Notes under the pieces: generated by a model
What the model saw: the letters and a program-made list of their open reading frames with translations, nothing else
Database searches by the model: none
Told to the model about the DNA's origin: nothing
Shown here: positions 42,601 to 64,000 of the stretch, piece after piece
Layout of the letters: every line of letters starts with the position of its first letter
How positions within the stretch are numbered: the first letter of the stretch is position 1
Position numbers and translations under genes: made by a program
Source of the DNA: Pachypanchax playfairii
Lineage: Eukaryota > Chordata > Actinopteri > Cyprinodontiformes > Aplocheilidae
Assembly: GCA_006937955.1 (NCBI GenBank)
Contig: SSNP01000010.1
Span: 5,737,504 to 5,801,503, forward strand
Length of the DNA stretch: 64,000 nucleotides
Reading direction: 5' to 3'

Positions 42601-44533
42601 TTCTCAGTGGAAATTTTACAGCTTCAAAGATGAAACCAGGACCAGGTACTTCTCCACCATCTGCCATTAAATCAGTTTATGATAAAGATTTGATTCCGAA
42701 CAAGCTAAAGTGGTGAAACTTTACATACTTTGAGTCTCTCCATTAAACTTTTATGTACTAAATGTTTGTCTTGTTTATTTCGTTAACTAGTTTGTGATTT
42801 TCTCCTCTCACTTCAGTATCTGTAGGAATCTGCGTTTCCCAGAAGAAGCTTCGACAGATTGATGATCCCATTCAGAGGCTGCTGGTGCAGCTTCATAAAA
42901 TCCTCTTCATCACTCAGGTTCAATACAAAAACATGTTGGAGTCAAGATCTTAATTTAATAACTGAAATAAATCTTTTTCTAATTATTTTGTTCCTGGGAT
43001 GTTTTTTAAATTCCTTTGTGTAAATGTATTGATGTTGACTTGTAATAATTTAATTTTGCAGCTTCCACCAGAACCGTATCACAACATGAGACGGCGCCTT
43101 GTTGAGCGGTTCAAAAAGTCCCTCTTCCAACTAGGTAGTGATTCAAACAACCTGAAGGTGGAGCTCAGCAAGGTACTGATGGGTATTAGAATGAGACGTT
43201 CTATGGTAAAGATAAATCCATTAATCAGACAGTGTGGCAGGTTGTTTTAAAGTTTACTTTTTACATTTCATCATTTTCTTTACCCACTACTTCCTGTTCA
43301 GGGTCACATGGGGGCTGGTGTCAATCTCCAGCAGTCATTGGGTGAGAGACAGGGTTTCACACAGGGCCACACTGAAACATACAACCTTTCACACACACAC
43401 CGAGGACATATTTAGATTTGCCAGTTAACCTAATCTTGTAAAAAGTCTGAGTAAAACAGATCAATAAACCTTTGGAATGTGATTATGAAGTAGACCAAGT
43501 TCCTCCTCATCTAAACTTCTTTATTACAGACCTCAGGACGCAGTAATCTTTATTAATGAAGTCCTGAAACATAAAGTCAAATTATTTGAAAAGATGGAAA
43601 TGCTGAAAGGACATGAAGTTCAGTTCCTGTTGGAAAAAAATGAAGATTCCAGTATTAATCTGTCTGGGAAACCCAGTTTGGTTCAGTTTTATTATTTTTA
43701 AGTATTTTTAGTATTTTTAAAGTTGAGAGGTAGACCTGCAGAAAGGACTGAGAATCTTCTCTGTTCCTTTCAGCTCCTGCAGGGATCTCCAGATCTGATG
43801 GAGTTAAGCTCAGCTGGTTCCGACTGGTGGCCTCTGGTGCAGCGTTTCGCTGAAGAACACCGTGTTACTGACAGCGCTGGTAGAGTATCACCCAACTGTA
43901 AAACGAAACAAAATGCATTCCTAAAACTTTTTTCATTTCTAGGTTATAAATGAAGTTTGATGGTTAAAAAATAAAGATGTTTCTCTTTTCTGACAGCTGA
44001 AGAGGATCTCAGAGACGGAGTTACGTATCAGCAGATGCTGGTCAGTTTTTAGGATAATTTATTAGAAAATTTTCACATTTCTCATAAACATTTTTGATTA
44101 AATTCATTGATTCTCAAATAATAGCAGGTCATCTTACCTTCTGTTACAAAATATCCTGTTAAACAGATTTTCGTTTCCGTTTTGTTGATCATCTGTTCCG
44201 TGATGTTTCAGGGGATCATTGAGGAACTTCTGGAGGAAACCAAATACTACGAAGCATCACACAGCAGGTAACCATGAAAATGTTTACATTTAACCAGTAA
44301 AAGGGTTCTAATCTTAGTTATTTAGTTATAAACTGTAATCAAATTTATTGAAAACTGTAAATAAGTTTTAAACTATAAGAAACTATATAGGAATTTGATA
44401 AATAATAGATTCTTATAGTTATGAAAAAAATCCTATCATTAAAAACAGACTGAGAATTATCTGTACCATCGTTTTTCTGTTTGTTTCTGATTTTAGGTCT
44501 AAAGAGAAAAAGAATGAGTGTGATGAGAAGTGA
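33661..44533 (+). CDS. nek10: NIMA-related kinase 10, 1031 aa
   Basis: 34 coding exons: 33661-33737, 33827-33884, 34007-34137, 35190-35285, 35363-35447, 35635-35676, 35769-35847, 35941-36008, 36381-36460, 36544-36630, 36770-36994, 37149-37282, 37741-37802, 37897-37968, 38052-38116, 38535-38637, 38753-38881, 39007-39144, 39243-39288, 39386-39507, 40493-40595, 40685-40760, 41317-41446, 41538-41608, 41678-41879, 41962-42037, 42424-42469, 42608-42645, 42817-42917, 43062-43172, 43774-43879, 43997-44040, 44212-44267, 44497-44533. The sum is 3096 nt with no internal stop. Residues up to about 490 form armadillo-like helices. The kinase domain (about 515-785) has LGTGAFGSVFK, ALKEV (Lys544), HRDLSPNN (Asp651) and DFGLAK (Asp669), so it should be active. 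The region after it (coiled, then LRQIDDPIQRLLVQLHKI) matches the NEK10 tail. Helical repeats before the kinase identify NEK10 among NEKs. The start at 33661 is inferred (next ATG 33670). Confidence 0.93.
34150..34244. repeat. CCAT tetranucleotide microsatellite
   Basis: About 23 perfect copies of ATCC/CCAT in the nek10 intron after exon 34007-34137, starting about 13 bp past the donor. Confidence 0.97.
34445..34860. repeat. Likely dispersed repeat in a nek10 intron
   Basis: A GC-richer patch with motifs such as CAGATCTGGGCCA, CATGTGGGCCAGA and AGATGTGTTCCACCTCTGGC. Such GGGCCA/CAGATGTG strings recur in fish genomes as dispersed or locally expanded repeats (recalled, not searched). Two overlapping open frames cross it, without known domains. 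Confidence 0.35.
39548..40040. repeat. 16-bp minisatellite in nek10 kinase-domain intron
   Basis: About 31 copies of GTARAGTCTGAGTTCT, with R alternating between G and A and a few AAGTTCT variants. It begins about 40 bp after the donor at 39507 and fills the intron between the exon ending with WNLFIQ and the HRD-loop exon. Minus-strand open frames of RTQTLQNSDFTELRLY type are artefacts of the repeat. Confidence 0.97.
40850..41280. repeat. Dispersed repeat fragment with duplicated CCACCAGAACCAGAACC unit
   Basis: Within the nek10 intron 40761-41316 the segment AACCTCCACCAGAACCAGAA occurs near 41171 (as GACCTCC) and 41237. It follows text such as GAGCAGCACGAAGGGACAG that I recall from a common fish interspersed repeat. 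The family was not identified. Confidence 0.45.
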
Positions 44534-44717
44534 CTGTAACACCTCCTCATGCTGCGTTCATGTTCCGCTGGAAATGATCAGCTTGTTGGTGTCGGCTGAC
44601 ACGTCTTTCTTTTTAAATTCCAAGTGTAAGAAACATTCCAATTGATTGTTTCCAACAGGAAACTCGGGAACAGAAAACGTTGTATACCTCATCACACATG
44701 TTCATATGGATACTTGT

Positions 44718-44738
44718 AATAAATTAAATTATAATAAA
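44718..44738 (+). terminator. nek10: Candidate poly(A) signals of nek10
   Basis: Two AATAAA hexamers (44718-44723 and 44733-44738) lie about 190 bp after the nek10 stop codon, in AT-rich sequence. Confidence 0.6.
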
Positions 44739-47700
44739 GTGTAATAATATTAAACTTGATGCAGGTAGTTAATATAAAATGGATTAAATACAGCAGACAT
44801 GTTCAGGTCACCTCTGCTTTTCTGTATAAATATAACAGGATTATGTGAATCTTCATGTTTACAGAGAAACATGTCAGTTTGAGATCAACATGTAAAACTG
44901 TGAGTTGTTCTCTGGAAGCTGCCTGAGTGTAACACTTTAAATCCTCAGGTGAAACTAGGTGGTTTGACTGTTTTACCTCCTCGCTGCAGGAGCTGCAGAG
45001 CTGCATGTGACATCCAAACCACAGTTTCCTCTCTCTCACTTCTCTATCACAGAGCTGATACAAACATTTGTTTTCTCTCAGATCAGTGTCTGACTGCAGG
45101 AGAAAATCAGCTCACAAGGTTTTATACCCATCATTTAACTGAAAATGATAAACAGCAATATATAATGAGCATCTGTTGTAAGTAACTATTTTTTTTATTT
45201 TGAAAGAGCATCTGAAAAAGTTATTTCTTCTGCACTTTGGTCCAAAGAACTCTGTCAGTAAATTCTGTAATTTATTTTATTTTGAAAGCTGTAAAACAGA
45301 ATAAAAATTATTGTTTCCTTTCTCATTTGTAACTATTTGTAATTTTTCTGTAAACACTGACTGATTTTGAGTTAGTTTTTTCTCAATTTTGTTGCTCTTA
45401 AACATCTACCAAAACTTCTGGTTTTGCCACAGAAAAAGTTTTTTTCAGTTTTATTTCCATCATGTCGTTCGGTGTCTCGCTACACCTCAGACCTGATATT
45501 CTTACCTAGTCGTCAACAAGACACTTTAAAGACCCACTCCAATGAATATCATGTTTTTCATGTTGTTAACATGTTCTTGTGGCATTTTTCTGATAATAGT
45601 GGACGTATCTTGACACAATTAAGCCCAAAATATAATTTTTGAGTATTTTTGCTTTTAAATCGCTGTTACCCATTATAGTAATTAAAAAATATTGTTTGAA
45701 AAAGAAGTTTTTTTTTATGTATGAAACAGATTGGGCGGGTTTATAGCACTAGCATAAACAAAGATCTCTTAGCAACAGGGAAAGGGGCGGGGTTATCCTT
45801 TGCACCAACAGTTCCGCCCACACAGAGGTGAATTGCTAATGAGCTACTGCTGGTATGGAGAAATAGAAAACGGCGCAGGTTTTGTTATTTTGGGTAAAAA
45901 TGCAGAAGTCGTAATTTAATGACTACTGAGAAAGTTTTAAAATAATTTAAAATATGATCAAAGTGGGTTTTTAAACTGTGACTCATTTCAGAACCTGGTT
46001 CGCAGCATGAAACTGATGCTCAACAAAGACTTTATAAAAATAAACCAATAAAACTGTGTTTACTGAATATTAGCCACAAATATTAAGAAAAAGACAAACC
46101 CCAGACTTGCCTTCTGGTCACACCGCAGGTTTAAATAGTGAAACTCTGGAACTTTTAAGGATGATAACTCCACCGTCACAAGATAAGGTGGAAACAGAGA
46201 GAAGAACATATAAAAATGAGATAATTGAAGTGAAAAACTTCCTCAGAACTTTTATTCTACAGGTTTGGGATTTATTTACTGCTTTACAAGTCAGTGAATG
46301 TGATATTAAAAGTAGTTTTTCTTTGAAATTTTCTCATTAAATCAATAAGAATAAACCTTATTAAAGAGGAAACAGTGTGACCTTAAAAAACAATAATACA
46401 CAAACACACAGCTTCATCTCTGGAAAACAAACAACACAAAGGTGAGCAGCAGCTTTAGTGATATTCAATTAACAAAACTTTAATAGATTAACCAAAACAA
46501 GTGGAATGTTTAATGATATCACAAATAAATGAAACATGATCATATGTACATACAGTCGTCACACCGCGGCACGGACATAAAAAATCATACAGTAAAACGA
46601 GCAGATTTGGAAACAGTTGGCACATTGATTGTAGGCACGTGTGCGTTTTCAGCTCAAAAAATCTTGCTGTTTCATTTAATAACATTTCATTTCATTTAAA
46701 TGTAGAATTTTTTATTGTTGAAAGTTGATAATGAACAACTTTTCTCTCTTTTCTTTAGATTTTATTCTCTCTAATTAAAACTAAAGCTTTTTAATTCAGA
46801 TTAGGATGAACTTCCATCAGCTTCCTGTGTGGATCTGGATCACTCAAATGAACAATAATCAGCAGTTAATGTCAAGAAAAACATCTCAAACTGAAAACAA
46901 ATGTATTAGTTAAAAAAAGGACAATAATGTGACTTTAACAAGATCTGAGACAAAGTGGTAGAAGACAAAAGGCAACGCCACAGTGCAACAATGGCTAAAA
47001 CAATCATCTGATAAATGCTTAAACAATCCTCATTTAAAAAACAAAGTAACCAAAAGTAACATTTAACATTTCTACAAAAAAGCTTAATTATAATCTGAAA
47101 TTAAATCTTTTTATTTATAAAATTCTAGAAAGAAGATATAAAGTTGTGAAATATCGTTAGCTTACTAAAGGTTTTATAATACTTCCCGCTGGATTGTGAT
47201 AAAACAGAAATCCAGCAAACAAACTGGCTATAGAATAATATGAGACACCAAACAAACAGCTGAGATGTTGTTTATTTTTCTCTCTTTTACTGACGTCTCG
47301 CTTCTTTTCCTGTTTCTTTTAACAGCTCAGCTACATTAAAACATTTCTCAGTGACTTTTAGAAGAACGTGAGGTTTTTGGATTTACCCTCTCTTTTCACA
47401 CACTGAACACTTCGAACAAGTTACAAACTCTTTCCATATGTTTGTCTCTTCTACACTAATGCTGACGGTGGTATTTAATGAGGTAAAAATTAATAACTCA
47501 TGCAGTTATAAATACAGTAAGAGTCAGATATGGGAGACGACGACTGAGAGTGAATCTCAGAAAACAGATATTAAAACATTACTGCATCATTCTATTTCTT
47601 CTCCTTGCTCACACAGAAACTAGCTTTTATTTCATTAGCAAAGTTGTTAATGTGACAGCCATTTTAAACATGGCGTCTGGTTTGCAGGTCTAGTTCTTAA

Positions 47701-47794
47701 AGATTTCTGGACATTAACGGACCCTCTGAACTGCATCTGCACTTGGTATTGTTAGTAATCTCTCTCAGATAACAGAAATGTTCTTTATGCAGCT
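44739..47794. other. Convergent intergenic region between nek10 and rarb
   Basis: About 3 kb, AT-rich. It should contain the rarb 3' UTR; minus-strand AATAAA candidates include 46716-46711. Apart from the MITE-like element near 45525-45975 I see no gene. Confidence 0.5.
45525..45975. mobile_element. MITE-like element with short inverted ends
   Basis: The left end reads TTTAAAGACCCACT, and the right end is the inverse of TTTAAAAACCCACTT. The interior (about 450 bp) has no coding capacity and includes a GC-rich patch (GGGCGGG, GGGGCGGGG). A clear target duplication was not found, so this is provisional. Confidence 0.4.
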
Positions 47795-62916
<15,122 letters not shown>

Positions 62917-62924
<8 letters not shown>

Positions 62925-62964
62925 GACCTGTTCTGTGGAGCTGATCTTGAGACGCACTCTGCAT
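62917..62964 (-). other. rarb: uORF overlapping the rarb start codon
   Basis: ATG at 62964 opens 15 codons ending with TGA at 62919-62917. It overlaps the main ATG (62924) in another frame, so ribosomes reading it cannot start rarb without moving back. Confidence 0.55.
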
Positions 62965-63144
62965 GGAAAATCCGTCTCCAGAAGCGCGCGCGGTTACTGG
63001 TTTACAGTCAGGTGTTTAACTGCAAAGCGTGCAGGAGCGCTACATTCGGAGGGGCGCGTGAGCGCAGGAACAGACCTTTAATTTCCCACAGCCGATCAGA
63101 AACTGTTTGTTGGCGAGCGGCCAGCAGATTGAAGTCCCGACGCT

Positions 63145-63210
63145 TCAACGCATCCAGATCTGGAGCTCGTTTTGCATAACAAAGTTTGTTGCAGGAGTTC
63201 TTAATCTCAT
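63145..63210 (-). other. rarb: 21-codon uORF in the rarb leader
   Basis: ATG at 63210 opens 21 codons to TGA at 63147-63145, with in-frame internal ATGs at 63177 and 63153. Mammalian RAR beta-2 mRNA is known for several leader uORFs that restrain translation. Confidence 0.5.
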
Positions 63211-63280
63211 TTCCTCTTTATTGATAAATGTCTCAACTCAACCTGCTTGTTGCAGTTATGTCACAGGGAGCGATGGTGTT

Positions 63281-63292
63281 ACCTAATGTATG
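63281..63292 (-). promoter_or_regulatory. TATA-like box of the rarb promoter
   Basis: The minus strand reads CATACATTAGGT three bases after the DR5 element. The mammalian RAR beta-2 promoter has a closely similar box at the same place (recalled). It predicts a transcription start near 63255-63260. Confidence 0.65.
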
Positions 63293-63295
63293 CGG

Positions 63296-63312
63296 TGAAC
63301 TCTCCGTGAACC
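63296..63312 (-). promoter_or_regulatory. Promoter DR5 retinoic acid response element of rarb
   Basis: The minus strand reads GGTTCA-CGGAG-AGTTCA: two half-sites, 5-bp spacer. Both half-sites equal those of the mammalian RAR beta-2 element. RAR-RXR bound here lets retinoic acid raise expression of its own receptor. Confidence 0.9.
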
Positions 63313-63350
63313 TCCTCCGCTGCTGCCCTTCACATGACCCAGCCTCTGTG

Positions 63351-63358
63351 TGACGTCA
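63351..63358. promoter_or_regulatory. cAMP response element in the rarb promoter
   Basis: Perfect palindrome TGACGTCA, 38 bp upstream of the DR5 element. A CRE-related motif is known about this far upstream of the mammalian element. Confidence 0.7.
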
Positions 63359-64000
63359 TCACCAGCGCTGGAAACCAGTGCCAAGGCCCTTCAATTACCA
63401 CCAAAACCCAACCTCCCGCAATTTAGGTAAAGAAAGGAAGAGAGTGAGAAAGAAAACATGCTTGCTGAAATGCAGCAGTGTAAAGAGAAACAAATCTGTG
63501 CCTACATTACCCACAATGCAACCAGTCTTTATTGGTGTTGAGCTCAAGTCCTAAAACCTAAATTGTGAACAGGTGAAAGGAAATGTATTTAATGCCATAT
63601 TTTGGCATTATTATTGCAGTTTTATTTTTTCCAACTGCAGGTTATAAGCTAGGAGACGTATCTCATTTTATTTTACAGATTTGATCAAATCGACAAACTA
63701 TTAGTCACAGCAGATTGGTGATATAAAGGTAAATAATAATAACTCACAAAAACATAAAGCAAATGATATGATTCCTTTGTGTTTCAGTGTCCTAAAAAGC
63801 AAACAGAAGAGTTTCTTTGTTTTTTAAATGGAGCAGAAGTAAAAGTTTAAACAAGATCTGAGTGGAATTAAAGTCTCATATTAACAGCCTGCAGGTGCAT
63901 TTGTGAGATTTTAGGATATTTTTTAAAAATTATCTTGGTGTTCTTCAACAGATTGTCTTGTCTGTTTCTTAGTATCTCCCCAGACTCTGGATTTATATTT
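63359..64000. other. Region upstream of the rarb promoter, no gene seen
   Basis: AT-rich apart from the first 60 bp, with no long open frame. It may hold further rarb control sequence. Confidence 0.5.

Overview
The window is vertebrate nuclear DNA, most likely from a ray-finned (teleost) fish. Genes have many small exons with GT-AG introns. Introns carry tetranucleotide microsatellites and Tc1-type transposons typical of fish. An intact retinoic acid receptor beta gene is present; as I recall, zebrafish lack this gene and spiny-rayed fishes keep it, so a percomorph is my best guess (inference). Six protein-coding genes were rebuilt by joining exons so that reading frames stay open across every intron. 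The species and gene names rest on protein similarity recalled from memory, not on a database search.

Layout. (1) 1-8565, plus: 3' part of a type XXVIII collagen gene, with Gly-X-Y exons, a C-terminal von Willebrand A domain and a final Kunitz domain. (2) 9457-15719, minus: a complete 12-exon gene for a predicted secreted protein of 650 residues related to bacterial peptide-N-glycosidase F. (3) 16656-17328, plus: a complete 96-residue tachykinin precursor in which the substance P position is degenerate and the neurokinin A position is intact. (4) 18698 to about 32860, minus: septin 7, with a candidate 7-residue microexon and an unresolved 5' end. (5) 33661-44533, plus: nek10, a 34-exon NIMA-family kinase with N-terminal helical repeats, head to head with septin 7. 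(6) 47795-62924, minus: rarb (RAR beta-2 type, 446 residues, eight coding exons), tail to tail with nek10, with its promoter at 63281-63358.

Regulation and structure. The rarb promoter holds a DR5 retinoic acid response element followed by a TATA-like box, with a CRE just upstream; a second perfect DR5 lies in the first intron. The shared septin 7/nek10 promoter region holds a perfect RFX X-box about 115 bp before the first nek10 open reading frame, fitting the known ciliary role of NEK10. nek10 appears to use two, perhaps three, GC-AG introns.

Mobile and repeated DNA. A 1602-bp Tc1 element with an intact 340-residue transposase and 200-bp inverted repeats sits in a rarb intron. A LINE 3' fragment in the same intron has had a 21-bp piece of its reverse-transcriptase frame expanded into about 25 copies. 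A decayed Tc1 transposase lies in rarb intron 1. A 16-bp minisatellite of about 31 copies sits in a nek10 kinase-domain intron, and two long GATA arrays lie in introns. I found no rRNA, tRNA, CRISPR or prokaryote-type operon features.
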